Shown: positions 12,136 to 27,100 of the stretch, in pieces | How positions within the stretch are numbered: the first letter of the stretch is position 1 | Layout of the letters: the number at the start of each line of letters is the position of its first letter | From: Enoplolaimus lenunculus | Lineage: Eukaryota > Nematoda > Enoplea > Enoplida > Thoracostomopsidae | DNA: 64,000 nt | Assembly: GCA_030248215.1 (NCBI GenBank) | Contig: JASANG010002307.1 | Location: 1-64,000 of the forward strand | Direction of reading: 5' to 3' | Position numbers and translations under genes: made by a program | Notes under the pieces: model-generated | What the model was told of the DNA's origin: nothing | The model's database searches: none | Seen by the model: only the letters and a program-made list of their open reading frames with translations

Positions 12136-15100
12136 GTCGTTTGTGTTTTGGAACTTTCGGCAAAAATTATCGAAACAGACACTGCGGAAAAATGTGATGC
12201 ATTTTTATCAGGAGCCGTATTAGCGGTGTCGAATATATACACCATATCTCACTGAAACGTATGAATTTAACCCATTCTCACATTGAGTTGCCTGTAGGCA
12301 ACTCAGCGCAGTGTAAATACGTTAAATAGTATATATCGCACCGTGTTTAACAATTGCAACAGGTATACATGGTACTAAATCACCACAAGCCGTGAGAGCC
12401 CCCTCGGGCTCGAGCGTCAAGCTCCTGTAGCTTAGTGGTGATGGTATACGCCTTCCTCTCCAGTCATTGGAGTTCGAATCCTAGCATAAAAGTAGATCTC
12501 AGGGGAAATAGAAAATATTCATGTGAGAAAGGGTTAAGTCTCAAGAGAACACCCACTATAGAACAGGTCGTGACCGCTAAAGGTTCAACATCTATTACAA
12601 ATGTGCTATCTCAAGACTTACGCCCAAGCATTTATATTCTAGAGCCCGTATTCTCAAATGCGTATAGCTCCTATCACCATAGTTAACGATAACATTTGAA
12701 CATGACGAACTCCTGCAATTGCGGATTTCAAAATTGACACAGATGTATGACCAATTACATGCTGACAAAAAACTGGCTGAATTTCCGGCCACACCTTTCA
12801 TTGGTTAAACACCACAAGGTCTAACATCGACTGGTTATAGGTACGGTAATAGTTGCCGCACAAATTTGAGAATTTAGGCTTAGGCTTAAACCTAAAAATA
12901 TGATACGCCGAATGCATGATGATGTCAGGTGAATTGGCGTCAAGAATTTGAACCACGTGCAATTCTATCATTTGTAAAATAGCGACGATATTTTTTGAAA
13001 CAGTTTAGAAAAGCTGTCTTTGTAAGATTTTGTTTGAAATTTTTGGAAACATCTTAAAACCGCAACATTTTTCTAGTCTGTGTTTTTACGTATCAAACGG
13101 AATGGATTATCGTGAGAGTTCGTGGCTTCAGGTCCCGTCGCTAAGCAGGACTGGTAGAAAAAATGTTTTTCAAAATGTAAAATTTTGAGTGGAAAAACAG
13201 ATTTTTAACCTATGTTCTTACAGTGATTTTCGTTAAATTAAAGTTTCGGTTTTTAAGTCATATCATATTAAGCATAATTCTGCCACCGTCCACAATATTG
13301 CAATTTCACTGGGGCACACAAAATGGTATAAATTTTGTGTTAAAAAACGCACAGCAAAACCCGCTGGCATTTATTTCGCGTGCTCGAGCAAAATTTCTCG
13401 TTACGACCGGAACATCAACCGGACGTATATCCGTGGCTTAGACAACAAAATCATGGAGTTAAAGACAACCCCGATACCAGCGCAAAGACAATTAGTCTAA
13501 ACCAGTTGTGAAAATCATTGCCTAAAACACCTGTCTTTTCAAAACCACTTTACACTTAATTAACTGCAACTCATCGTTACACTAAGATAAAATTTAAATT
13601 ATGACTGCGGGAAATAAAAACGAAAGATTAGGATCTACAAAAACGGAAAAGTGCATGCGCTGAAATTTTAGGCAAAAAAAACTTTTTTGGCAAACCCGTC
13701 CTGAAGAAGAAAGCGCAGTTGCAATAGGTTAACAGTTTTATCAAAGTATTGAAAGTAAATATGCCTAAATTGTTGTTCAAACCCCTAACAATATATATAA
13801 CTTGAGCAAAGGTTATATATAAATATATATAAATGTATATATATAAATATATATAAATGTATATATAAATGTATATATAAATATATATACATTTATATAT
13901 TTATATATATAATTGTATATATATATATATATATATATATAAATATATATATATATAACTTGAGCAAAGGTGTCAATAATAAGCATATTTAAGCGTAATT
14001 ATGAGACAAAAATGCGGATCTCCTTTGATGATATTAAGCTTTTCGCGGTTGAGCTTCCGTTGAATAATCGGTGTTCCAAAAAAAATCAGAAATTTTTGAT
14101 GGCCGGCTGGACTGGCAAATGTTATAAAACACAATTTGTACAATATGCTGTATATGTGACATTGGTAGCGAAAAATTGTAAGGTAAAATTTTGCATTGCA
14201 GAATCTGAATATCTTAAGCTACTACTATTTAGCAGTATCAAGACCAGAAATTTTGTAAGAGGAACGAAACAAGCGAGGAAGCCAAATGCAATTTTTATGT
14301 ATTACTAAAGCTTAACACAGATATCTTTTTGGATCATTGTTTGGGGTATGGCTTAACCGTTAACGTTGTATCCTCGAGTTATAGTTTGCTTACAACGCAG
14401 GGTTGTAAACGGATAGTAAAAATAACGGAACCGGAAACGGATAGTGATCAAAATAACGGAAACAGAAACGAAAAACGCATATTGAAGTATAAAAGTTTTA
14501 AAAATGCTTTACTGTTCTGCCAACACAATACAGAGATGCGCAAATTGCTTTTACAACAGAAAATTGAAATGAAAATCATTTTGCAATTTTACCTCAAAAT
14601 TACTTATATTTGTCATCATAATCCTGATTACATTGCTACACTCACCGTCAGGTCCAGGCTGTTGACCTTGCAGTCCTTCGGTCCCGTTTGTCAGTCCTTC
14701 GGTCCCGTTTGTGGCAGGCCGAGCTGCCATTGCGCCAACGCCGCCGTTATATTTGACCGCGGCCATAAATGCCTGCGGAGGCAGCATTGCTTGCCGTATC
14801 TCTTGTAACCATCGTTTTGCGGCAACCAAACCAACGCCTGATTCACGTCTGGGTAACTTTGGTGTGATATTACTCTGAAATATAGAAGATTATTTAAAGT
14901 TTTGAAAACAAATTAAACTTTTGACTTAATGACGTTGAATTTAAGTGCTATATTTTTAGCTTTGCCCTGCCATAACAATTTCTGTATCTGAAGATGTACG
15001 ATATTTTGCCGAAAAATGAACTCTATTTTAAATCTCCTGGGATGTAAAATTTAAAATTGATTTTCAAATCGCATAAGTTGCAGTTGTAAATTTAAGTTTG

Positions 15101-18100
15101 CACGTAGTATTAATTTGACAACATTGAATAAAGAAATTCAAAAGTACTCCAAAATTTCAGCTTCTTCACCGATCATTGAACTTTGCATTGCTTAAAATTT
15201 CAATCAGACTATTTTTCAAAACAATTTCACGGAAAATTTTAATTTTTAGTTGAAAATAAATTTCAACGCTGAATTCACTTGTTGATACCAGTTTCAGCGT
15301 CAATCAAAAACTCTGAAATCTGCCCGTTTAAACTTAACTGGTCTGCCAGCTTTCCGCAATGCGCAAAAGTTTGCGAAAACACAAAAATTACTTTGCAAAT
15401 ATTCTTTTCATAGAACAATCTCGTGTAAAGTAATGCTGGAATGTTGCCGAAAATACGTATGTGGGGCGTTCCAGCTTAAATATATAGATATAACCGGCCA
15501 ATAGAAATAACAGGGGCGAAACAGTATTATAAGCATATTCCTAAGCCTAAGTCTAAGCGTAAACCTAAGTCTAAGCGTAAACTTAAGCCTAACCGTTCGA
15601 ATGCGCATATTCCTAAGCCTAAGCCTAAAACTAAGCGTAAGCCAGGCAAAACAATTAGTCTAAACGTTAAGCTTACATTATTACAGTCTCACAGGAAAAC
15701 GTTCCGACCCTGATCTTTACGTGGGCCCTATAACCTAACCTTTTTTGGCAAACAAAATTTACCAACCATATCGTCACTGAATCTTTAGATTAATAATATA
15801 CAAATGATGCATTATTCCACTGGTTTAGAATAGCATTAATATTAAAATTTACAATTAGTAATTGAACAGTTTCCGAAATTCATTTCAAATTCTGGCATAA
15901 TTGTAGGTTAAGGTTAATTGGAATAAATTTCAGACATTGGCTTAAGCTTGTTGATTTAGCTTCTTAGGTGTACAGTGGAGCTTAGGCTTAGGCTTAGGCT
16001 TGTGAAACAAAGTGTCCCAAGAGCCGCTGACGCGTAGTATAAAATGGGCCCAAGTGTGATTTTGATTCATAAGGTAGACGGTAGTTACAGTGGCGTAGTT
16101 ATGAACTTGGATTGGGAGCGAAACTACGGACGCTTTACCAAATCAAATCGTTCAAAGAGTGATATACTTTGGCACAAAGTTACGGCTGATGTGGTCTAAA
16201 TCGAAACCTATTTTCGATTTTAAATTAGGCTATTTTTTGCTGTATCAGCAGGGGGTATTGATAAGTTCCGATGAATGGTGCTGCTACGAATATGAATCAA
16301 ATTTTGTGCTGAACTTAATTAAGTCCAGGACGAATTTGTACGCGAAACCCGTTTTAGGCTACTTTACGTTTATGGACTAACAAATCATTTTGGATCCTAT
16401 CATTTTGCAGACTCCAATTAGGAAAATGGACTTGTATTGATTGGGACACAAGATAAGAGCCCGGTCTATTATGCGATAATGATGTAGAATGTCTTAAATT
16501 TAGTAAAAATACAAATTTCTGGCTATACGAGGATTCTGCAGGGATTTTACAATCGAGAGCACGACTTTTAAATTGAAATTTTATAGAAGAACGTGCCTGA
16601 TAGGTCCCGTCTGGTTACGTTTTTATTAACAAAACTATTTTGAGTAAAACCAAGAGTGGATAATCGCTATTTAGCAACAGTGTGCAACTTTGGCACCCTT
16701 TGTTTAGTGGGGGTACAACCGGTGCGAACCATGGCACTTTATGTATGCGGCGTCAAATATGCTTCCGTTATAGTTAAATTTAGGGTATTCATGTGATAGC
16801 GTGCCCCCCTCTAAACAACGGGGGTCTTCCAAAAACGCAACACCCGGTGGTACATTTTATACAATGCGGAACTCGAAGAATTGCACACTCTTGTATCATG
16901 TACTCTTGGTAAAATTAAAATAATGTTTTCACTCTTAATTGAGACGCAAAGTAAATATTCAAAGCAAAATTCAAAAATACGCAGTAGAATATTAAAAAAC
17001 ACATATATTTTTCTCTTGTCCTTTCTTTTCGTTGCGCGAAATTTGACACCAAAGCACAAATAAATGTAGTGTTAATTGTTTCAAATTTCAAACAAAACTT
17101 TTATTAAACATTTAAAATATTTTAAATTTAAGTAAAATGACAAACTTGTGGCAGATCCACAAATATTGGACGGGGGTACGCGACATATAAGCCCCAAAAA
17201 CCGTTTTCCAGCAAAACGAGCGAGAAACAAAACGCAATTTTAGAACTTAATACATTATTTTGGTCTATAATAATTGCTAAGGGGGGCACGGCCTACGCAG
17301 CCTACCCAGCGCCCATTAACGACAATTAATTTATTTTCAATTTAAATTAAAAAGAACTAATTCGTCCATTAGCATTTTTTTCGCTTAATCTTGAAAACGG
17401 CTAACATTTCGCCTGCTACAAATGAAGCATTGTTTCTTAAAATTCGCATTCTAACACAGAAACAATTGCACGATTTTTGCTATGTTTTTGGATTATTTTT
17501 ATTGTTTTCTATCTTTGTCGTTGTAATAAAAATTAAGTGACTCTATAAAATAAAACAAATTATTTGCTAAAGTCACTATGCTTATATATCTACGGCATTT
17601 TAAAAGAATTGCGTAAAAAAACTGTATCGAAACTTAATACAGTACGTGATTCTTAGGACCGATATTCTCAAATGCATATAGCACCAATCACCAGTTATTG
17701 AGGTATAATGTTGGAATCAGGCAAACAAGAGTTTTCAAATTTGGCACATTTCTTGTATTTGAGCGTTCCTACTTGTAACCAAAGTTGGACGTTTGTAGCT
17801 GTTGTATTTCGCTTGTTTTAATGCCTATTGCTAACTTGAGATATGTGCTGCACACGTTTGAGAGTACGGGCTCAGAATTTAAGCTTTAAATTCTTAATAA
17901 TTTTAAACCCAATTGTCACATGAATGCTTTCTATTTCGTATAACGTATCAGCTATATTTAGGGGTTCCTTGGCTATTTAGCAGGGTGCCATCGGGGGTGA
18001 AAAATACAAGAGCCGGACCCGGAGTTAAGGTGAAATTAAGCAGTTAAAATGTTTAATTTGTTAATTTTAGCGAATATTTGTAAATTGGTAATGTGTTATT

Positions 18101-21100
18101 AAATCCTTTGGTTTCATGCATTCTTTTAGGAAATCCAGGCAATTCTTTCCTCAAAATTGTACCAAAAGTTAAAACGAATGCACAAGACAAATAAATGTTG
18201 TAAAACTGAATAATTTCCATTCCGATTTTGACAAAACTTCCGGCAAATATTCTACTGGAGCCAGAGCCTGAACCGAAGCCGGAGGTTGATTTTCTGCCAG
18301 TGCCGGTGCCGGAGGCTGATCTCCGGTTGTATTCTGCTGATTGGCTTATAAGCAAGAGTGAATAATCGCTATTTAACAAGAGTTTGCAACTGGGCACATT
18401 CTGTGTAGAAAAAATATACCTAACACGCGTTGCATTTTTGTCCTACCTCCCCTTTATTTAGAATGGGTAAAAACTGTGCGACCCATGACACCTTACGTGT
18501 GCGGCATGAAACATGCTCCACTATAGTTTAATTTGGCAGTAATCTTGTGATATCGACCCCCTACAAAAGAAGAGGTCGGCCGAAAACGCAACGCCCGGTG
18601 GTGCATTTTGTACCATGCGGGACCCCAACACTTGCACACTCTTCCCATTATCGAATCTTGGCTTAAACAAGAGTTCATGATACAAGAGTATGCAACTCTT
18701 GGGGTTCCGCACGGTTCAACTGATGTACCAACGGACGTTTTGTTTTGCACCGACACCCCTTATTTAGAGAGGCGATCGCTATCACACGCAATACCCATAA
18801 ATCCATAAGCGGAGCATTTTTTATGCCGTATTCGTACAGTGTCATGGTTCGCACGATTTCTACCCCCCTCTAAATAAGGAGGTGAAGGCCAAAAACGCAA
18901 CGTGCGCTGGGTATATCCTTTTGTACACAAAATGTACCTAATTGCACACTCTTGTAAAAAGATGTCATTATCGACTCTTGGTTCAAAGGACATTCAACCA
19001 GATTGTGTGTAGTATAAAATCAAGCGAAATATTGTCACATATTCAAACAGCTTAGGCGTGTTTTAGAAGAATCCACTCTTATCAATTATAAAACACATAT
19101 TGTAATTATGCAGGTATTAAACCAGATCTACCCAAGTCAGACGATTTGAATGGCAACTAAAGACACATTTTTTCGGGCCATTATATTGATATGTTTAAAA
19201 TCCTAGACATCTTTTGAAAAAGCTGACAATCAAAAAATCAGGGATTATTTTTCCTAAATTTCCCTAACAACAATCTGGTACGTTCTACTGCAACACATTT
19301 GCATAGGTAGGATTTTGGGTAAAAGTAAATTATACAAATGTATTTACAATAGCGGATCCAGAGAGGGTGCGGTGGCGTACGCCCTCTCATTAGAAATTTT
19401 TTGTGTTAAAACAGTAAGATTCCCTACCTTACAATTGTTTACAATTTGTCCCGCAGCATTTATTGTGATAAATGGTAACGTGCCTACCTTATAATTTTTC
19501 GGTCTCGGGGAAATTTTTGGTGATAAATGATAAGGTCCCTCCCTACCTTACAAATTTTGCGTTTCATAACATTTTCCAGCCCGCTCCCCTCCGTCAGAAA
19601 TTGTTGAATCACCCTGTGTTTATGTATATACAACAGTAACCTGAATAAGAGAGGGTTGACTGATACTTGGTTCGCCTTTTGAAGAAGATATTAACTCATT
19701 GCTATTCAAAAACAGTTTGTTGTTTAACTTTCAACAAACTCATTTCTCTGGTATTGGACGCACCAACCTTTCCCTTACGTGATCGGCTTGGACCCCATAA
19801 ACCTTTCTCTTACGTGATTGGGTGTGATTTCACTACGTTGCTTTTAGCAATTGCTCCATAAATTTAAGTATACTCCTATTTCGGGTTGCAATTTATTTGA
19901 CCAGAAAATGTTTTAGGCTACTTAACGTTGGCCAATATTACTTTTAGGGCCGTAACAGTAGATCAAAAGTACCCTAAAGCCTAAGCCTAAGCGTTGCAAA
20001 AGGGTATTCATAAGCCTAAGCCTAAGCCTAAGCCTAGGCAAAAATAATACAGTCTACAATGTGAGCCTACTCTTTTAAACACCCATTAGAAACCGGGACG
20101 GCTCTAAAAGCAAATATGGGCCCTTAACGTTTATGGACTTTTCGACTCATAATAACACTCAACTCCAAATTCGAGATATAGCCTCCTAGTGATTCATATT
20201 AAAAATTGGATCCGAGAACGCTTATTGGCCCACCCCCTTGTTATTCGGGTCATTACAGTCATATGAACACAATAGTGTTCATATATGTGATTCGTGCATC
20301 TCAAATGCGGATTTTCAGTTTAGTTTTCTTGTTGGTGCTTAAGTAATATCACAGATGTTCAGTTCAAATTTGGCATATTGGCAGCCTAAGAGGTAGGAAA
20401 TATCTGTGCCAATGGATTTGTCGAACCAGAATAATGGCTTCTGAAAATTATGGTTCAAAAATTTTTTACAAAAGTGCACGAAATTTCACATTTTGGTTCA
20501 ACACTTTTGTACCCGATTAGCAACGTAAATTTACGGTTAATTCTATAACCTGCGGTCATGAGAATTCACAGCTTCACCCCAGTGATTTTTTACTTTAACG
20601 GTTGGTTTCATTCGACTGGTTGATTTCACCCCAACGGTTGGTTTCACCACAACACTTGGATTTTGTTAAAAGCACAGTAACTGAACAGACCACTGTCGTT
20701 TGATAAAATTTGAAAAAGTAAAAATTGAACATTAGCGTCCAAAATCGTCTTAACTATTAATTCTTCTGAAACATATTGCGAACAGCAGGTCTGGTCGAAA
20801 CACTTATGTTCGAGATTATGATTTACTAGACTAAAAAAGAATTTATGTATTATATAATGTGGAAATATTCAGCTTAATAGAATCTATTACGTAGAAAATT
20901 TGTTTGTAAAGACATTTATGCTTCATGCAAATGTAACGCACTTAAACAATGCAAAGTGGCATAAGTAAGTAAGAAGTGACGGTTCAAATAACAGAATTAG
21001 GGTACAAAACAGAACAGTCCTAAACCGAGCAGCAGACACGCCCGTAGCCAGCTCACATTGCTAGAGGAGCTAAAACTTTTTGAGGAGGGGCGTACATGGG

Positions 21101-24100
21101 TTTTCAGTGACTTTACAAGCAAGGTTAAAAATTTTCTAGGGGTGGCCAAAGTTTTTCCAGGGGGGCTGAGCCCCCTAGCTCCCCATTGGCCACAGGTCCG
21201 ATAGCAGGAAAGAAAAAATAATGAAAACCAAATTCGAAACTTTAAGCCTAACAATTTTTGAGTTAAAAACAGCATTTTCTTAAAATTATTGGAACTGTAT
21301 TTCAGTTTTGAACCTATCATAATCTTTTTTGCATAAAATAAGCGCCGTTAAGCTAAATAAAAGCACATGGACCTATAACTTTAACTTAAGATCTGTTTGA
21401 AATCCTTTTTACACGTACAAATTTTTGCAGCGAGAACTCACAAGCTTCAATTTGCATGTGTAAGAGTTTTGCATCTGAAACTTGCAGCTGCAATTTGCGA
21501 CGTGCTTGTTATTGCGGCGAGACATTGGAGCAGCAGCTTGCATCTACAAGTTTTGTTAATGTGTTTTCGAACAAAACTTACATCCGCAAGTTTCAGCTGT
21601 GAATTCTTTCTGTGCAAAACTTGCACGTACAAATTGCAAACTTGCACAACATTGCAACTACAAGTTCTCGCGCGCAAAAACTTACACGAAATTGCAACTA
21701 CAAGTTCTCGCGCGCAAAAACTTACACGAAATTGCAACTACAAGTTCTCGCGCGCAAAAACTTACACGAAATTGCAACTACAAGTTCTCGCGCGCAAAAA
21801 CTTACACGAAATTGCAACTACAAGTTCTCGCGCGCAAAAACTTGCACGACATTGCAACTACAAGTTCTCGCGCGCAAAAACTTGCACGAAATTGCAACTA
21901 CAAGTTCTCGCGCGCAAAAACTTGCACGACATTGCAACTACAAGTTCTCGCGCGCAAAAACTTGCACGACATTGCAACTACAAGTTCTCGCGCGCAAAAA
22001 CTTGCACGAAATTTAAACTACAAGTTCTCGTGCGCAAAAACTTGCACTTGGGCTCCAAATACTACTACATTAAATAATCTGTTTTCCATCACCAGCAACA
22101 GAAAAAGTTAAAACGCTTAAGAAGATCAAATTAAAGACATTAAAGATTGAAAATAATGGCCAAAGTATGGAACAGGGCCGTAACAGTAGCATAAGCATAT
22201 TCCTAAGCCTAATTTAAAGTCTAAACAAAAAATTAGTGTAAAGCTTAAGCTTACTTTCTTGCAGTTTCACATCAAAACGTTGCGCTCCTGATCTTCACAT
22301 GGACCAAAATAAAATTGTCAGGCAATGTTTTATATCGAAATTTAACACTTACCTTTCCAACGTACCAATCCAAATTTTCGCCAACATAATAAATGCAATT
22401 GGCAGTTTGCAGTTCAATGCAATGCGGTGGTCCCGTTTGATCCAATGGCTGTCCATCGTACAAGCGAGCGCCGAGAATTTCCGACAGTGGAATATGCTGA
22501 AAATAAAAGAAAACAATAAAATAACGTTTATTATATGTATTTATAAATCAAGTTATTCGAAGTGGCGGATCCATGAGCGAAAAAACTGATCTTGCACCGC
22601 CCCTGCCATATTGACTATTTTTGGGGGCAAATCGTTAACTGGAGTTCGCATTGTGTTTTCTAGCCAAATTGATGAAAAGTATAACAAGGTTATAACAGGA
22701 ATTTTGCACTTTCACCGCAGTTGTACTGTAAATTGTAATGAGTTAATTAATCAACTGAGATGGAAAATTATCATTTCTGACTTAACGACAGTAAACATTA
22801 TACTCATTCTGAGTTGAGTTGATTCCGGGTTACTTCATTAATTAAATCAGAATGAGTAGAATCAACTCAGAATTCTGAGTTCTGATTGTCCTAACTCAAG
22901 CTGAGAGATTCCACTCATTCTGAGTTAAAATCAACTCAGCGGAATTTACAGTGAGGCCAAACTTATAGAAAAATTCGGCCAAACGTTCACTTTAAACCTG
23001 TAAAATTTCGGAGAACAAATAGTATTCTTCCGCCATGAGGAAATTCAAGATCCGGCACTGGTTACCGGAAGCTTTGATTGTACAGAAAGACACATAGTCT
23101 TTTCATACAACGTACATTTTGAAGCCTACCTGTATTAAAAATATACAGTTACAACCCCGGGATCTGTCCTTATTTTGATCCTCAATGGTTGTTACAGACG
23201 GTACAAATGCGGGGTTGCCACATACTCGCGGTCTAATATGTAATGGTTTCAAATCGTCAACTATGCAAGCGATAACCCAAATTCAATTTTCGTAATTTGT
23301 AACGGTCGGCTTTGCTATTTTTGATATAATTTTTTTCAAATATTTTGGTTGAAATACCCCAACTGGCGATAGTTGCTATACACATTTGAGAATATTGACA
23401 CCAACCTTATGCAGCCGATTCAGTGATTCGTCTTGATACAGCGAAACAGCGCGTTCATCCAATCTCCAGTACTTTCGAAATTTAGTATAATTGCTGTTCG
23501 TAAAATGAATCATCCAGCCTTCAATTTTAGCCGGGGGGTGTTGCTTTCGTCCGCTTCCAATCCGCGGACCCCCTCCTGCGCCTGGAATTCGAATTAACGG
23601 AATTAATTCGTTTCCAGTACCGCTAGCGTCTAAAGGGAGCCCATCGACGCTTGAAACGGCCATTTGCGTCCCCTCGCATACTGCCGCCATATTTTCCACT
23701 GTTGGACCCTGGATTACGGTAGTTGCATGTGCGCCAGTAGTTGGCGATACCATACCTGATTTGGCTAACATTTCGGCGTATGCAAGCGCTTCTGGTCCTG
23801 TTGTCTGAAACAGAAAAACGTTTACGAAATGGGTATAATTTTTAATGATAAATCAGTTTTAGTTTCAAATGTAGTAACAACTGGTACATCTGTATATATT
23901 TACAAGTGTTTTAATTATTTTTGAATTTAAAATACTAATGTTTTTGTTGGTTATATTTCCGACCAAGGAAACCAGCACTGTAAATTCCAATGAGTTGATT
24001 AATCAATTTAGCTTGCGAGTTGATTATTTCTGAATTAATATCAGTAAACATTAGCTCACTCTGTGTTGAGTTAATTCTCACTCTGAGTTGAGTTGATTCT

Positions 24101-27100
24101 CATTCTGAGTTAAGTTGACTCTGTTTTAGTTGATTAATTAACTCAGTATGAATGAATCAACTCAAAATTCTGAATCCTAGAGTTAAAATGAACCGACTGA
24201 CATTTTACAGTGAGCGTCTAAGATAGAGCTTTAAGTACGATCATTAACGCGCGTCTGGCGTGTAAAAGCATATAGAAGTATGCTTGTTTATAGCGTAGTA
24301 TATATGATTAACTCCGGGTTCAGGACTTTTATCTGACATCTGTTTGTTTCCGCTTCTCACATCGAAAAGTATTTGTCCTGCGAAAGGTGTGTGACGCAGA
24401 AATTGTTGTAATATGTTTAGAACGAGAAATTGTCCGCACAACAATTCGTTCAGGGGTGACAAATTGTCCGGAGCGACAAATCGTTCTGTGGCACCGATTT
24501 TTGCAGTAAATCATACGCGTTTTTTTTAAAAAAAATGCAACGAAACGTATCAGGTTATTTTTCATACTTACAGCAAAATTACAATTCGAACCGGAAAAAC
24601 CCGTGTTTATTTGTGTTTCCAAAAAATACTGTTGAACAGTTTGGGTGTCGAACACAAATTTTTCCACAACTGAAACGCTGCCATGTTTAACTGCAATGAG
24701 TGATCCGTTACGCAATTGCACGAGCGAAGTCTCGCTCCAATCTGCATCAGTAGCGCTTGAATGCCGACTACCGTAGCCAAGGCTACTGTTATCACTAAAT
24801 CCACTATCGCTGATAGGCGATGTGGACATAATTTGTGTGCTTTTAGCTTTTAAAGTATTAAACTTCTGCAATGAAATTTGTATAATTAAAGCCCGCAACG
24901 TCTACGTATTTTGAGCATCGTTCCAGAATAGAATAAAATTAGTTGTGTTCACAAATTAAGTATATGATTTTTTGGTTATCAGCTACATATGATTTGAAAT
25001 TTTGGTGTTGCTACTTTTGTAATTACGTATATTGGATCCCGATTAATATCTGAAGGAATGCATCAAAGGGTTTAATGTAAGTTTAAGCCTAAGCTTTAAG
25101 TCCAAATCTAAAACTTCGGCCCATGAAAAGATCAGAGGCGGAATACTTTTTTCCGGCACTGCTATGGTGGGGTTATAACAATATTTTGTCCGAAGGTGGA
25201 GTTAACGTGTGGCAATTTTTAAAATTACCATTCGTTAACCCCAGGATATGTCGTTCCCGGTGTCCTCAGAAAATGTATTAATGTGAATCCTGCATAAGCT
25301 TAATAACCTTTTAACCAATTTTTTGCATAGGCTTACGCTTAGGTTTAGGTATAAGCTGACTCTTACAAATCATATTTTTCTTGGGACCAAACAATTGTTT
25401 TGTCAATTGTTAAATTGTCAATGCTCGGAAACTTGACCATTTAAACGTGTACCGAAAGTTTTCGTCAGAAATTCTCAGAGATGCCCAAAATTTTCAAAAC
25501 CGAACCATTTCAGTGTAAACGCCGATAAGCCAGCTAATACAACTCAAAATCTGCGTTATCTTCCAAGTTAAGCAGCACTAAGAACGGTGTGAAATATTAA
25601 AATTTTACGGTGCAAAATTTGAACTGAAACAAAAGTAAAACTTATAACACGTTTAATTCCACGTTTTCAATTCTAAAAATCAGCCAAGTTTATTTTGTCA
25701 GGTCAATAGTATTATTTTGCATATATTGACTGTAATTTTAGTAGCATTAAAGTTCGAAAACAGTATTTTCACAAAAGCATAACTATAGAACTTGCCAAAC
25801 TAGTCCCGCAACAACGAAAGTTCAGATGCCAAGAATATTCCGAGATTGGGGGAACCAAGGATAAATTCCTTACCATAAAATTCCTTGAATTCCATTAAAA
25901 ATGTACACGACTGGCGGATGTTATCCCATAGAAACGGTGGCACCTTCGCTGGTTCCCTTTAGTCGCTGATTTTACGTCTAAACTCAACCTAATGACAATT
26001 TCAATTTCACAAATTTTGAACGATCCAAAATTTAAAATATTTTTTCAAAAGTTGAAATTTTTTCAATCGATTTACTCTGTACGAGCGCAGTTGTTAAGCT
26101 AAAGGTTAAAGCTGGTTTACGAAGCCGTATGCGTATACACTCAGCGATATCAAACAGCGGACTGACTGAGTCGAAGCCAAATTGTAACTGGGTCAAAATA
26201 TTGAAATGTGTGAATATTAAATTTCAAAAATTTTAAATTATTGTTTCAAAGCATCGCATGTGTTTACTACAAACGACGGGCGGTTAATCATTGTTGAACT
26301 ATTCAACTTCTAAACACACTTGCCGACAATTTCGAACTCCATAAATATGAAATATTCAAGATTCAACTGCTTAGAATCGAGATTTATAGTTGATTTTCTG
26401 GCTGGAACGGCTTAAATAAGTGATAAATTTGGTTAAAATTACAGATTGTAAGCTCAAAAACGTGAAGGAAGTTTAGAAACAAGACCAATATTTTAATCAA
26501 AGTATACTTAGCAACATTTTTGTGAGTTAATAATTTTCAGCCGATGTCACAAGGTCTTCATGTCAAAAAACAGTTAAAGCTTGCTTAAGACACACTGGCT
26601 GGGTTTTCAAAATTCTACTTAAGTATAACTTGGTACTTTACTACGTGCTAAGTAGTTACTTGACGGTTTTATTGTTTTTAATAGCGTACTTAAGTTAAGA
26701 AAATACTTACGTCGTGACAAACTTGATAGATTAGAAATTTACCATTCTGGCATACTCACCTTAGTCTAATGAAATTGTATACTCACGGTGCCTTATTAAT
26801 ATACAGCAAAACTATTACTTTCTAGTTGTAACAATGGCTGGTATTTAGCGATTATTTGATTTTGCTCGAAATTTAAGAATTTACTTAAGTTATCAACTTA
26901 AGAGTAATTACTTAACCCTTTCTCACATGAATATTTTCAATTGCATATGAGATATAGCTTCAAGATAAGATTCAATCCCAGTCTCACTGGTGGAAGGCGT
27001 TTACGATGACCACTGAGCTATAGGAGCTTGACGCTCGAGCCTGAGTTTTGGAGATTTTGCACTTCCGCATATATGTTAGAAATGTTAAACACTGCTCACA

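Noticed and set aside
16159-16380. 73-codon plus-strand frame
   Set aside because: Part of the sequence is repeated at 19.9 kb as non-coding repeat interior.
21397-22111. Open frames of 134-226 codons across the 40-bp array
   Set aside because: Three overlapping frames give the same cyclic peptide out of register, which is a by-product of the tandem repeat.
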